DNA of 64,000 nucleotides from Gymnorhina tibicen. Its lineage: Eukaryota; Chordata; Aves; Passeriformes; Artamidae. Below the pieces are notes generated by a model. It made no database searches. It saw only the letters and a program-made list of their open reading frames with translations, and was not told where the DNA came from. Below, in pieces: positions 34,859 to 47,800 of the stretch. Numbering within the stretch: the first letter of the stretch is position 1; the number at the start of each line of letters is the position of its first letter. A program made the translations under genes and the position numbers. The stretch is taken from positions 749,367 to 813,366 of the forward strand of contig VXAZ01000561.1 of assembly GCA_013399875.1 (NCBI GenBank), given 5' to 3'.

Positions 34859-36639
34859 TTCCATTCTTCATAAGCTTCCATTCGTTATCTTCCCCTGGCC
34901 CCACCACCACAAATCACTCTGGAGCAAAATAACCCAAATCACACTTGCAGCAAAAATACCCCAAATGTAAAGCAATATAATATCCTGTGTTTTCCAAGAT
35001 AGGTAGTAACACATTTTGCACACAAACAAACCTTCCTAGCACTCCACCAACTCCTTCCCTAAGTCTCCCTGTGTGGTCCTTAACTTTTCGTACTCATTTC
35101 AGGGCTATTTCCTGGTCTGAGATGGCTTTGAAAATGAGGCTGAAAAAGGTTTCTCAGCTTGTTTTTGGTTTGATTTCTGTTACAGAGCAAGAAAGGGCAG
35201 GCACCGTATTCTGAAATTCAGGACTTGCCTTTGCTACCTTGCCTTAATAGGGCCACTTTGCCTGTGTTTTTCCCCTCACAGTCTCTCCCAAATCCATTGT
35301 AGCTAGGTTTTAGGTGGAAAAATAGAATGTTTGGCTGATTTCTTTTCCTTTAGCCCTGCTAAGGGTATTTGGGTAATTCTAGGGCTGTGAACACATGAGC
35401 ATTTTTTAAGCCCTATGTCAAACACAGCTCTCCCCTTCCACAAGCTTTAAAACCAACTGTCCTAGCAGGAAGCTCTGATGCAGCCAGGGTAGGAAAAGGA
35501 AGAAGGGTTTCCGGAGCCATCCAGGTTTTCTCCTCCCCTTCTTGGCACAAAGAGGCAGCTTTTGCTTCCCCACCTCCTCTTCCCTAAAGCCACCCTTCTC
35601 CTGCCATCCGACCACCCAGGAAGGACAACCAGGGTCCTCCGGCCAGGAGCAGCTGTGGCAGCAGGAGGTGGTGCCTGGCCTTGGGGTTGAGAGGTCTCCA
35701 GGCCTTTGCTGCCAAGAGGAGGCAACACATCCATGACAAACAGAGGGAAAACTTGGGAAGTTTATTGGATTGAGAGCTTCCCATCTGTTTCTGCCACAGT
35801 CAGCCCATGGCTCTCCACTGCCAGTAGCTGGAGATAATCAGGAAGGAAGCAGATGGACATCCAGCAGCCCTCACCCACCAAGGAAAATCTCTGTGGGCTT
35901 CTCCTGGTGGGGAACAGAGTCAAAAAGGTGTTGCACCCTCCCTTCTCCGTTCAGCAGGAACTAGGTGGAAAACTGCTGAGCCAAAGGCATGCATCCTTCC
36001 CAGATCTTCATTCCCTCGGGCACACCAGGAGGCAGGAGCACACACAGCAGCTGGATGTCCCCTTCAAATACCTGTCACCGCCACAAATTCTCTGTCTTGG
36101 GCCACATCTTTCCCAGCAAGAAGCAAAACCAAACTGGGGGGACATAACCACCATGGACTTGCATCCCTGGAGATGACAGGCGGGGACACCAAGCGACAGC
36201 AGCTTGGTCTGCTACCAAGGGGACTTGGTCCCGAGCCAAAATCAACCTCACTAGCTTTGCTAGCACAGCCCAAACCTCACCTTCCCTGCTTACCAACAGC
36301 AGCAGATGCAGGGCTGAGGGAGTTAGGATGCCTTGGGAAGCGCTGAGCTCAGCTTTGGAAGGTAAGGCACCTCCACGTTCCTTACATGGCTTTACCCAGT
36401 GAGAAAAGCTGAACATACTTTTGAACAACTAATGATCAGTCATCAGCTCCTTGGAAGGTTTCCATAGCAGCATTTGACTACTGGATAGCAATCAAGTCAG
36501 TGAAGACTTGCCAAGTTCTGAGCACTTGGTTGGCAGAAAAAATGTTTAGTGCTTCAGGGAAGACTCGGTGCCGCTTTTGATCCCTTCTAGTCCCAACATA
36601 CTTAAACAAAAATAACCCTTTTCTCCTGATGCCATACTG
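34859..36639. other. Unique non-coding DNA
   Basis: A minus-strand AATAAA (CCAATAAACTTCC, about 35760-35764) is followed by a T/GT-rich stretch and could be a poly(A) site for a minus-strand transcript. No coding exon was found upstream of it. Nothing else recognised. Confidence 0.3.
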
Positions 36640-36653
36640 ATTTTTTGCTTTTT

Positions 36654-36695
36654 CGTATACCCCTCTTACATACCCTTTCATATACCCTTTTATAC
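36654..36695. repeat. Degenerate tandem repeat (about 13-14 bp unit)
   Basis: Variants of 'catataccctttt' follow one another three to four times (tatacccctcttacatacc, then ctttcatatacccttttata). Confidence 0.6.
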
Positions 36696-36793
36696 AGCTT
36701 TGCATGTATCCGTAGTGCTTTTAGCCCACATACTTGTAATTCCCCAAGTCTGATAACCAGCTTAGACCCAAAGTTCTGTTAAGCCAAGAGACC

Positions 36794-36890
36794 NNNNNNN
36801 NNNNNNNNNNNNNNNNNNNNNNNNNNNNNNNNNNNNNNNNNNNNNNNNNNNNNNNNNNNNNNNNNNNNNNNNNNNNNNNNNNNNNNNNNN
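36794..36890. other. Assembly gap, 97 N
   Basis: Run of N. The flanks look LTR-like, so repeat content is a likely cause. An open frame spanning it (36762-37175, minus) is an artefact. Confidence 1.
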
Positions 36891-37064
36891 TGGGGTGGGC
36901 ATCCTGGTTGGCACTTTCGGGTGTGCATTCTCAGTGTGCATGCAGGGGTGCTTTCTACCTAGATGTGATGCACCAAAGGATCCTTGAATAAATACAGAGG
37001 TAAAACCCTTTTTTCCCCTCTGACCATGTTTGGCTTTTAATTCTAAGCCCAGGGAAAGGCAACA
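36891..37064 (+). mobile_element. Possible LTR 3' part beside the gap
   Basis: Contains AATAAA at 36987-36992 in the context CCTTGAATAAATACAGAGG, followed by a T-rich stretch and an end at GGCAACA (37064). This layout resembles the R-U5 portion of an avian ERV LTR. A TGTTAAGCC start at 36777, before the gap, could be the 5' end. No target duplication or primer-binding site was found, so the call is weak. Confidence 0.32.
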
Positions 37065-38929
37065 CTCCCCTCTCCCTCCCAACCACCATTTCCCCACATT
37101 GAACAGTGGAGAAGGAGGCCACACGTGGGTTTGACACATTTCAGCAGCACTATTTTTAATGGATTTGGTCCCCAAATGTCACAAGGCTATTGTTTTCCCT
37201 GTTGGTCACGTCTGCCTGTTTTAGGCTATTCCCTAAATGTCACAGTTTCTCTGCTTCCTGCAACTCTCTGCTGTTATTGGTTATTGTCTTTCTGAGAGGT
37301 AAGGTTTTGTCCCATTTCTCCCCAAAATGTCCAATTTTCTCCCACTTTGGTGCCCCCTGAAGCAAATGTTCCCCGTGCCTTTGGTTTCACCTTGTTGGTG
37401 GGACAGTCAAGGGGGAAAAAACACCCTGAGGGGAAAAAGATTTCAAAAAATAAAATAAGGGTTTTTTGCTGCCCAGATCTTTTCTTTTACCTTCCTCTCC
37501 CAATCTCTATTGCCCAGGGATCTACTGCCAGAGCCCTGGTGAATTCTGTTATTAAAGCCACAGAATGCTCAGCTATCAGAGTTAGTATTTTTTGCCACTG
37601 TTGGTCACCTTTGCCAAAATCTCACACAGGAGTTGGACACATGCCTGGTTTAACCGGCTTCTTTTGGCCCCTGCTTTGTCTCCACTTTCTTCACAATGAT
37701 GGGATGGATGCACAATCTCTCACTTCTTGCCCTGAGCATCCTTTGCTGGCTCCCTCCCTCCCTATCCTACAAGCCTATGTGTGCAGGGAGGAAGGAAAAC
37801 CTGGACCAATGCTGAGTTTCTCCATCTGGAAGGCACCAGAGGGGCCAGCAGCAGCTGAAGCATAAACACCCCTGCCATTTCTTTGGAAAGTCTCAGGATC
37901 CAAGGGAGGATGGGGTGGGAGGAAAAACATGGAAGAAAGGAAAAAGAAGACAAGAACTTCAGAAGTGGTCAAAAATGCTGTCGGAGTCAGTCTCAGGGAG
38001 AGTGAAGGAAGAAAACTGAGATCTTGGAGGAGGAAGCAATCTCTAGGAACATCTTTCCACTGTGGGACCAAGACACTGGATGACTGAAGGCAAAGGAGAT
38101 GTGACCCATCAGAGGGGTCCCTCCCCACTAACAGCACTCCTCTCCCACACAGGACTGTCCAGTTGTGTAGACAATAAGAGCTGGAGATATTTGGATGCTC
38201 TGGCAGCAGAGGGTTCATTCAGCTCCAAGGACAGCTCCCCACCTGCCAGGGACCAGGTCCCAGCATCTCTCAGCATCCTCACCTGCACTGCCCTTGTGGA
38301 CCATCCTGACCGGCCTCTGGCACGACAGCTCTGCCAGCTCTTTCCCAGAGAAAGAGAGAAGTGTTAATTTAAACACCCTCGTGTTTTTGAGCTTTTCTAC
38401 ACCCTTTAAGACAGGACCTTATTCTTTTTTCTCACTTCAGGTGCTGGTCAAAGGTATGAGGTTTGTCCCTCTTGGATTATTTCATACTTTTCCAGCAAGA
38501 TTCCAGCCCAGAACCACCTGTGTCAGCCTTTTAATGAGATTTGGGCTCTGCAGGGAGAACCAGCTCCACACCAGCCAGAGTCCTGGAGAAAGACCCCGTG
38601 GAGGTTCTCCCACTGCAGAGGAATGAGTGTGGGACAGGAAAAATCCAGGATAGGACAGCCCTATGGAAAAATGCTCTAATGCCACCCCCTCCCCAGCAGG
38701 CTGAGCTGTAAGCAGGGCATAAACATCCCTCAGGTGCTGGCAGCATCAGCTGTGTCACACACATCTCTTGGGCACGTTCGCTCTGGTGCTTTATTCCCCC
38801 GTCGGAAAAAAATACTTTTTAGAGCAGTACAAAACTGATTAGATTGAGGCAAGGGAAAGAGTGATGGAAAACGGTGAACAATAAAAACCTGGGAGCAGGC
38901 AAGAGTTTCTTGGAGGACAATAAGAGAAA
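37065..38929. other. Unique or old ERV-flanking DNA
   Basis: No retroviral domain is readable. A phrase 'ctgttggtcac' recurs at about 37200 and 37605, and 'cctaaatgtcac/cccaaatgtcac' recurs near 37165 and 37230, hinting at local duplication. A 172-codon frame (37347-37865) shows no domain and is treated as chance. Confidence 0.3.
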
Positions 38930-39130
38930 ATAAAGCTGATGCTTTCAAGATTAATGACTAATGACAAATAATTGTGGCTGTGGAACAGCAACGAGAAGGC
39001 AGAATGGAAACAAGAACCAGACAGGAGAACTAGGCATTAGGTTTGATGGTGAATTTAAGGCCATTAATTCATAATTGCAGCCATTACTGCCAGGAGTTTC
39101 AAGTGAACCCAGCAATATTAAGAGCTGCTG
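38930..39130. promoter_or_regulatory. AT-rich candidate conserved block
   Basis: Unique DNA with GACAAATAATTGTGG, and GGCCATTAATTCATAATTGC followed by a CCATTACTGCC core. The evidence is TAAT-type words and composition only. Confidence 0.2.
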
Positions 39131-39758
39131 GATGCGGTGCCTTTCCAAAAGAATCTGGCTGTTATTTAGGGTTCTAAGTGAAGGCTGAACTGCTATGAAA
39201 AAAGGTAAAAAGGATAATCCTCATCTCATATCATGGGTGTTTATAGGATCTCTGCCCTGAAGAAGGAAGGAATGAGGATAAAGAAGACACGTGCCCTCCA
39301 TCCCCCTTCTCCAGGCACAAAATAAGTCACTTTGCCCACAGTTATGAGCTCCTGGGCTTTTATTTCCCCCCACATGAGGAGCAGATTCTCTGTCTTTGCC
39401 AGGTGCTTCAGAAAGCACCAAACACCAGTCCCAGCAGCTGAACATGCCTGTCCTCCCTCGCTTCACTTTTTCAAAGGGGAAATCAAAGTATTTCATGACA
39501 TCCAAAGGTCTGTTCCCAACAGCATGGGATAAAAGGCAGGGCATCAGGTGAAGGAGGGTGGTTTTTTTGTGGTTTGAACAGTGTCCATCCTTCTAAGGAG
39601 GGGTTAATGTGCTGCCTGTATCACATCCCTATGAATCACATCTATTTAATTTAATGAGAAAACTGACAATTCACTGTGGACAGCAAAGCTTGTCCTGCTC
39701 TGCGTCACCCAGGAGTTACAAAACGGACAGTTTTGCTCTAATCCTGGAATGTTTACAG

Positions 39759-39869
39759 CTGGAAATTATGGAAACAGAAGGAACACAGTTAAATCTCAAG
39801 CAAGCAAGACGTGTTCTTCTCAGATCTCGCATTCACAATAGACAGAGGCACTCAAACCAGCCTGACAAG
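39759..39869 (+). other. Candidate 37-codon exon, unconfirmed
   Basis: Acceptor-like TTTTGCTCTAATCC...TTTACAG ends at 39758 and donor-like GACAAG|GTACAC starts at 39870. The interval is exactly 111 bp, open, and phase 0 at both ends. It reads a charged, helix-like segment (for example LEIMETEGTQLNLKQARRVL). The frame stays open on both sides (39609-40097), so splicing is not required to explain it. No family was recognised. Confidence 0.22.
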
Positions 39870-40097
39870 GTACACAAGACACTTGGCAGCCTGGCAAAGC
39901 TTTGTTACTCACAGAGATCAATCAAAGCAAGAGAGAGACTTGTCAGGGAAGTATGGGATCAGTTGTTTTCTCCTAGTCTAACTATGGTCTTCTCCTCTCC
40001 ACTTTATTCACTGCATCCTTCTGGTTTTTTCCTGGTAGGAAATCTCACCTCAGGTTCTTCAAGGCATTTTATCCACTTAACATTCCAGCTGTTTTGA

Positions 40098-43000
40098 AAC
40101 CAGGAGGTTCCATCAGTCCCTTGCCAAGCACCTTGCAGGAGAGGAAGTGTCATCATAGCATGGGAGTCATCCCTTTCTCTTTACCAATAACTGAGTGAAT
40201 GACTGACAGGAAAGCACCCTTTCCTTCACGACCTTTGGCTTCTCCTCCAAACCTTTTCCCTCCCCTTTTAATTGGGATCCAACCCCATTATTTTCCCTGT
40301 GCTTGAAACACATTAAAACCCACAGCTATTAAACTGTATTTGATGCACAGAGAAAACCACTTTGAGTGCAACCTGAGAACCTCTGATGTCACAGTGAGGA
40401 AGAAGTGGAGGGGGATTAAGGCAGGATGGCAAGACTTCTTTTCCACCGTCACTCTTTTTTTTTGCTGATAATCCTGTTTTTACACGTGCCTACCAGATGT
40501 TCTCCATATCACACTCGGTACAGCCAGATGGCTTCAGATTCACTTCCCCATCATGTATCATCAGCTCCTGATCATCTCACTGATGTGTAATGGCCCCGTC
40601 AGAGGGGAACGAGCTGCTCAGGGTAATTGTCTGCATGTTCCCAAACATCTGCGCACATGCCCCTTCATAACTCTGCCACACGTTCCTGCTTTCAGAGCCC
40701 AGAGCCCACAGTTCCTGGTGGGAGAGCAGTTCCCCCTCCGAGATGCATTAAACACCCAGTAATTACTGCAGGAGATAAGCAGCCTGTGTCACTACAACTC
40801 AATTGCCACGAGGCCCAAAGGTCACCGGTTCAGCTTTACACAGCCTGGTTTTAACAGAGTTAGATCCTGCCACAGGGTAAAGGTGGGATGGATGGAAGGA
40901 GGGATGGAGAGAGGGAGGGATAACCAAGCTGCTTCATGCCCCAGAAAGAGGCATTTGCTGTTCAGAAAAGGACAAGACACTTTGGACTATGACCACAATC
41001 TGGGAATGCCTGTGCAGGATCAGAGTCCTGTCACCAGCTATGTCACCTTGTAAAGCACGTCCAGCACCTTGAGGATGTGATTTGGTACAGATTTGAGACT
41101 CACTGCAGCCTGATCTTACAGCAAAAAGAGCAATACTTAACACAAAACCATGAGAAACACCAAAATTAGGAAGGACTTCAATCAATGGCAAGGGCCAGAG
41201 AGTTTAGGACAGGTTTTTGATGCCCCAACAAGGTGAGGAAGCAGTGGTGAGAGAAGTACCCTTCAGCTACATTGGAGATGCAGCAAAGCCCTGAGTGCTG
41301 CCGGCTGCTGGTGCAGGAGCAGGAGAGGAGGCAATTTTAGGAAGCAAATAAAATAGAAATAGCACAGCAGATCCAAAGGGATTCTTTCTGATAGGCAAGT
41401 GGCAGTATTAACAAGCTGGCAGCTCCCCTGGTGTCCCAGCTTCTGAGCCAGCCTCAGAGGAGAACTGACAGGTCGATCAGCATCAAGAAGCACACATGAA
41501 GCGAAGGAAAGGCTCGTCTCTCCAAACCTCCCCACCCTATTCCTCTCCCCGACATCCAACCGAGACAATGGAGCCCAAATCCAAAGCTCTTCCCTACTCT
41601 ATTTCCCTCTTGCTCAGACTGCCCCTAGCAGGGCAGGTCTGGGAGGGCACAAAGCCCCAGTTCAAGTGGAGGTCAGGGCTGAGGCTGTGCTTCAGAGGGG
41701 ACAAATCCACCGGCCACAGCCAGGATCTGGGACAGCTGGGCCCCTCTAGCAGCTGCCAGCCCCTCCAAAGGGCTCGGAGCAGGGCCGGGAGCTTTGCCTA
41801 TGGACAGCAGGGCGGGAGAGACAGGAGCAAAGGGAGAGGGCAAAGGGTGTCCATTGATATAATTGACTGCTAGACTAATTAAAATTCCTGGGCTGCTAAT
41901 TGGGGCTGGGATCTGCCTGCTGAATGCTCCCCTCAGCAGCTCAGCCCAGAGAGAGGGGAGCCTGCATGGCAGAGGGGGATAAAAGTTTGAAAGCAGCCGA
42001 GCCCCTCATCAGGGCTGGCAGAGCCCAGAGCTGTTTTGTCTGACTGATAATTAAGTCACCAAATTACTTCTGACAAGTGAAGGGGATTGGAAATGATGGG
42101 GGTCTGTGAAAAGCCCAGGGTGAAAATGAGGGGGATCCATGAGATAATGAGGAAGCAAAGCCCTTGCATGGCTGGCAGCTTCCTCCCTCCCAGCAAGGCA
42201 GCGGGACTGGGGCATGAGGGGACAGGGAAGAGGCTGTGTGGGACATCTGTGTGACACTCCAGTCAAGATTTGGAAAGGCTCTGCCTGAGGCACAAGGAAA
42301 GCAGGGACTGCCTGGAGGGGGTCAGCGTGGAGCTCCCAGGAGCACTTGGCACCCCTGCTCTGCCTCAGCTCCAGTTTTTAGGAGTGGTCTTCAAAAACCT
42401 CATGTCACAGCACCAAAATCCCTGTCACTTTTCCATCTCCCACCCTAGGTTAGGTATTTTCCATGTATTGCCCAGATGTGCCAGCAGCAGCTATGACACT
42501 GCAGCTGCTCACCTGATCCAAATTAACTCCACACCCCTATAGGATCCAGGTGCTCCATCTGCACCAGACATGGGAAACCAGCAATCAGACTGCAATAATT
42601 AAAGTGTTCATTTACATACCAATACCCCAGATATTCTCCACCTCATATCCCTTTCACAGTGATGCAGTATCCAAATCTAGAGCACGTGTAAGTGCACACA
42701 GCCAATTTCTTTCTACTCAGAAAAAGAAAATAGCCTATTTTTTTTCACATCAACATGCTCTGTGTAATATCCTGTGGGTAATTTTAGTGTCTAATGCAGC
42801 ATCCACAGTATCCTCACTTCCTGGGAAATCAGATGGGTGCCCTTTTCACCTTGATTTGGAGAATAAAAGTCCATCTAATACTCTGGAGACATCCAGGAGA
42901 TATAACTTGATTCCTGGAAGCATGAATATTGGGATACATTTGATCAAAACTGGCAAGAGGGGCTAAGATGCATCACTTCTGAGAGGATCACCAAGCAGGC

Positions 43001-44828
43001 AAAAATGTCATGGAAAGAGAAAAGACCCTGGAACCAACAGCAAGTTTCTCACTTTTCCATAGGATTTCACATTTCTTTCATAACCAGGTTGTTTCTTCCA
43101 GACAAAAATGCGCAAGTTACATGAGTTTGGTCTTCCTCGTGCCCAGATACAGACCTGGTGGGCCTTCTCCCCACTGATTCCAGCCTTCATTTTTCCTTGG
43201 GATGGGCTTTTCCTGGAGTAGAGCTCCCAAGGAGGACAGCTACATATTCCTTGCTCACACAGGCACTGCACCCCATTATTTTTCAGGGAACCTGATTCCT
43301 CACTCTCCTCCTCCCCAGAGATTCTGTACTGGCAGGGATCAGAACACAGGGGCAAATAAGCCCATTTTTCATCATTTCAGTGGCTTTTTTGAACACAGGA
43401 AAGAGGAAAACATTACTTTAACCCATGAGCGGCTGCAGGCCAGGGAACTGTTGGATGCCACAATTTCCCAATGCTCCTCACAGCCTTTATTCCAGCTCCA
43501 TCCATCTGGTTTCAAAGCAGGTCTCATGTTTCAGCAGCACTGTGGGGACCTCAGGAGGTGCTGACATACCAGGTTTTTTCCACATCAAGTAATACAAAGG
43601 GATAAACCTCACGTTTTAGTGGAGTTTCCCCCCCCTTTTCTTCTCTAAACTTGAATTATGGAAGCTCCAGCTGAGCTCTCAAACAGGCACTGTGCAAGTC
43701 ACATTCTCAGCTTCAAACTGTTGAAGCATTTCATGGCAGTTCATTTGCTGCCTGGGTATTTTTTTAAGCCAGAGATTCCCAACAGAACCTGATTCCCTCT
43801 GCCTCCAGCCCTCTTCTCCCCTGAAGGCCACGCTATTCACAGTGCAAAGCCATAATCCCTAAGCTGCTATTTGCCTGACAAAACACCACCAATTCAAGTT
43901 GGGTGAAGCTCTACTGGACTCACTTAGGGGTTCTAATTCTCAGATCAGCCTCTGATTTCTCCCTTTTAGGAGCAAAATAACAAAAATGCTTTGAAAAGGA
44001 AACTTTCTGTAATTGCAATGGCAATGCTCCTTTCCTAGAAAGTCCTAAAAATCATTCTGTGTATCTCAAGGTCTTCATCCCCTCCTTTTTGTACAGCAAC
44101 TCTTCAAAGCCCTAATGGGTAAGTGGGGCTGAGGGCTGCCAGAGGCAGCAGCATTCCCAGGTCCTGCAAATCACTTAGTTTGGCTCAGAGGGGAACAGGA
44201 TGGGGTTGTGGGATTGTCTGCATTTTTCTTAACAGTTTGGGGTCAAGCCTGATCCCTGGTGGGGTCAGCTCTCTTACAGTCTAACACGCCAAAGTCAAAG
44301 GAGACTGTGCTTCCCCGTGGGAGCCCAGCCAAAGGGAGGCTCTGCATCCCCTTTGGGAACAGCAGGGCCAGAGGTGGATGGAGAAAAGTGTAGGGAGGCA
44401 GCAGGGGGGAAGGACACGGTGATGCGGGACAGGAACTCACTGGGGTGGATGCACAGGACCTGTCCCCTGCCCTGAGGGGACCCATCCATGGGCACCTCTC
44501 AGCACCAACATCCCTTTCCATAGAGCACTAGGCTACATCCACCATCATGGGATCAGTGGGACATGGTCTGGGAGCAGACTGGCGTAAGAGGGATGTCAAG
44601 AGTCACAGTAATCACCAAAAAATCACCTTTCATCATCTACAGGATGCTCCTCACCAGCAAAACAACCCTGGAAAATTGAAGTCATGGTGACTCTACAGCA
44701 CTTTGCAAAGTGTTGACACCTCTGATAAGAAAGAAGGGAAGGAAATGAGGAAATCTGTACAGCTGGACAATACCTAAACATGCCACGCACTAGAAAGAGA
44801 TCTGGGCAAAACAGCAAGTGAAAGGGAG
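40098..44828. other. Unique non-coding DNA
   Basis: No gene or transposon recognised. It holds the purine-rich simple repeat at 40.9 kb and a GC-richer stretch at about 41.4-42.4 kb without a CpG-island character. Confidence 0.4.
40885..40920. repeat. Degenerate GGAT/GGA simple repeat
   Basis: Units of GGAT, GGAA and GAGG in succession, almost all purine on the plus strand. Confidence 0.75.
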
Positions 44829-47800
44829 ATGGAGAGAAAGGGAAGTTGTCCGTGCTGCCCAACTCACATGGATGGAGTGGGATGCTTGTGCAGCCAAAGG
44901 GAGAGAAGATATAAAATAGGAAGATGTCAAAGTTATTTTTTTCAGAATGTAAGCTCCATTACACAAGGCGAAAGGTGTGCATTAAGTGCAATAAAAAAAA
45001 GAAGCTTTTATAGAGATGAATTTGTCTGCCCCATCCTCCTTAAACCAGAGGTTATAAATTGTGATGGATCATGTATGTTTTTGGGAAGTGAAGGCAGGAA
45101 AAACAAAAGGGAATTGGGGAATAGATCAACACTCTCCAAGCAAAAGGCTTGGCAGACACATTTACATCAGGCTTTTCCTTCTTGCCTTGGAGCTGGTGCC
45201 ATTCTGATCTGCAGGAGAAGGAAACTTCTCACCCCTGTATTCCTACAGCTCCTTGAATCCACAGGCTGTTCACAGACCCACAAAGGGGATGAGCCTAAAG
45301 CCTGTTGTTTGTGGACTTCAGATTATGAGAATGGGATAAACCTTGAAAATGTAGCTGCTGGAATGTGTTGTTATCTGCTTCCATGCATCCATCTTGCCAC
45401 AAACATTCCAGTGCCCCAATTCCACCAGCAAAGTTGCTCGAGAATAGCAGAGCTCCAAGGAGCAAGTTGGAACAAAAGATAATAATTTTTATCTCTCCTC
45501 TTTCAAGTTTCTGCAACAAAAGCCTGTTCCTGTCTGGCCCAGGAACAGATTCGCCTGCCACGGCCAAACTTCAAACATTCCTGATTGACCTCAGCGTGTG
45601 AAATAGGCACCATTAAAGTGTTCTAAGAATAATTCCCAGAAATCATGAGTCACTGTCTGATTTTGGCAGAAAGGGCTAAAATGATTCAATTATTCACTGT
45701 GAATTATTCACTGATAATTACACTGTAGTTAGCAATCTCCACGTAGACAGTTCATTATGAGCAAACCACTGGTGTGCAGTTAATATTTCACAAAAAAGCC
45801 CCACTTTTGTTATTGCATGTCATATATAATGAAGCAGAAGTATCAGTGGCCATCAGAGGAAATCAGAGAGAGATTAAATGTAGAAGGAAAATGCTGCTAT
45901 TTCTAATTCTCAAACAGCTTTGCCAAGTGCAGCACCAGGCCGAGGATCCCTTTCTCCAGTTTCAGAGCCAGCTGGGATTGCATTCCTTGGAGAAACACAC
46001 AGTGACGAGAGGAGAAACTGAGAAACTGAGCTGGCAGCCATGGAGAAAATTCACCCTTTGCTCTTCTTTTGCTGATGACTGCTGGAAATCTCTCTAAATC
46101 CAGGCTCTCCAGGACTGCAGACAGTTCAGTTTTGCTTGTCTGCCTGCTGCTTACACAGAGCTATTTTGGCAACCGAGCTGCCATTTACCTGCCATTGCAC
46201 TGGCAGGGCTGGCACAAAAAGCAGACGGAGAGGAGAAAGCCACCCTGAGAGCTTCTCACCTGCCAGGGAAGTGGGGGAAGAGCTCATTTCCCCCACGCTA
46301 CCAAGAACGGATTCTGGGTTTTGACACAAGGAGCCAATTCAGTGTAGCTGAGCCAACACCATCCTCCTGCAGAATAACCAAAATAGCCCTTAAAGTCTGC
46401 AGGGGGTCCATCCCAGGACATTTGTGCTCCCATCTCAACTACTTGCTTCCCTTTCCTTTTCCCTCACCAGCTTGGCCTCAGTGGTGCTGGGATGCAGAAA
46501 TAGCCAAGGTGGCTTCTCTCCAGCCCAGTCTGACAGAGCACCACTGTCAGCCAGGACAGGGTCCTCAGGAAGAGCTCCAGAACCCACACCAGCTTCTGGA
46601 GCATCCAGCAGGCTCTCCCAGATATCCAGCCACAGCTTAGAGGTTTCAGACTCCTCTGGGAGGCTCTCAGCACCCAGATAAAACCAGGTGCCTAATGATG
46701 TGAATAGAAACTCCTCATTTTGTGGGTCACATGACACAGCACAAGTGCTTGCCACAGGCAGGAGGACCAGGGCATTGAGCTCTTATCTCAGAAATATCCC
46801 ATTTTTTCCAGCTGTGCTGTTTCGTATCCCAAACACAGTTAAGAAATCAACTTTGGCTTGCATGACATCAGAGAACTACACAGGTCACCCAGTTTCCACA
46901 CTCCTTGCCAAGTCCAAGTAGGTTCTTAGGGCGCATTTGCCTGGTGGCAGCCCTATGAAAATAACACCTTTCAGGCATTCTTCAGCTTGGGAAAAAGAGA
47001 GCAGAAAGGTCTGTGTGAAGTGTTCCTGTGAGACAATTTGACAGGACAGAGAGGAACTGTGATGAACAGGGAGATGCTGGGGTCATTCCTGTGTCTCTGG
47101 GGGATTTTAGCACACAGGGCAGGGGCTCCAAAATCATATCCTATTAAGCCATTCTGTGCAAGAACCACTTCCATACTGTCATCATCCTTCTTGCCTCTCC
47201 CTTTAAACCTTTCCCCACCCTTCTCTCTCCTGCCAGAGTCAGTGGCAGGCCACTCATGACGCGGATGTACCCTCTGTTACGGCAGGATACAGTTTACTAT
47301 TTTGTTCCTTGTTTTCCTAGTAATTCCTATCATTTTAGTCACTGCCTCTGTCTGGCACTGAGAACAGCGTTGATATTTTAATCCAGCCACCCATTATAAC
47401 CACCAGATCTCATTGGTGAGTGGTAACAGCCAGTGCAGAGCCCATTACAGCCTGTATAAAATTAGGATTGTTTTCTCCCAGGTAAAAGTAGCACAGGAAA
47501 ACAGACTCCCTCCTCAAAAATCACACAGTTGTTGTCCCCATCCTTATCCTGAAATCCTTAATTCTGCCCTTTCAGAGGGGTCCAATGATTTCTATACTTT
47601 TTTTCACTTAGTTTGGCTTTTTTTTTCTGAGTAGAACTCCTCACATTTCTGGCTCTTTACCTTGGGGAAGTTAAGGCAAAGGACTTTCAAGGATGGAGTC
47701 GTGGGTAATGTTACCTCAGTGCTGTGTTTTAAGACATTTATTCAGCTTTTACGCTCATCCTCACCCTTTTTCCACACCAGCATTGATTACAGCGGGTAAT

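Noticed and set aside
36762..37175. 137-codon minus frame across the small gap
   Set aside because: It is open only because N cannot form stops.
37347..37865. 172-codon plus frame near the possible LTR, considered as an ERV gene
   Set aside because: No retroviral domain or conserved residues are readable.
44829..45482. 217-codon plus frame
   Set aside because: Composition is chance-like, there is no domain, and its length is within what a window this size can give.
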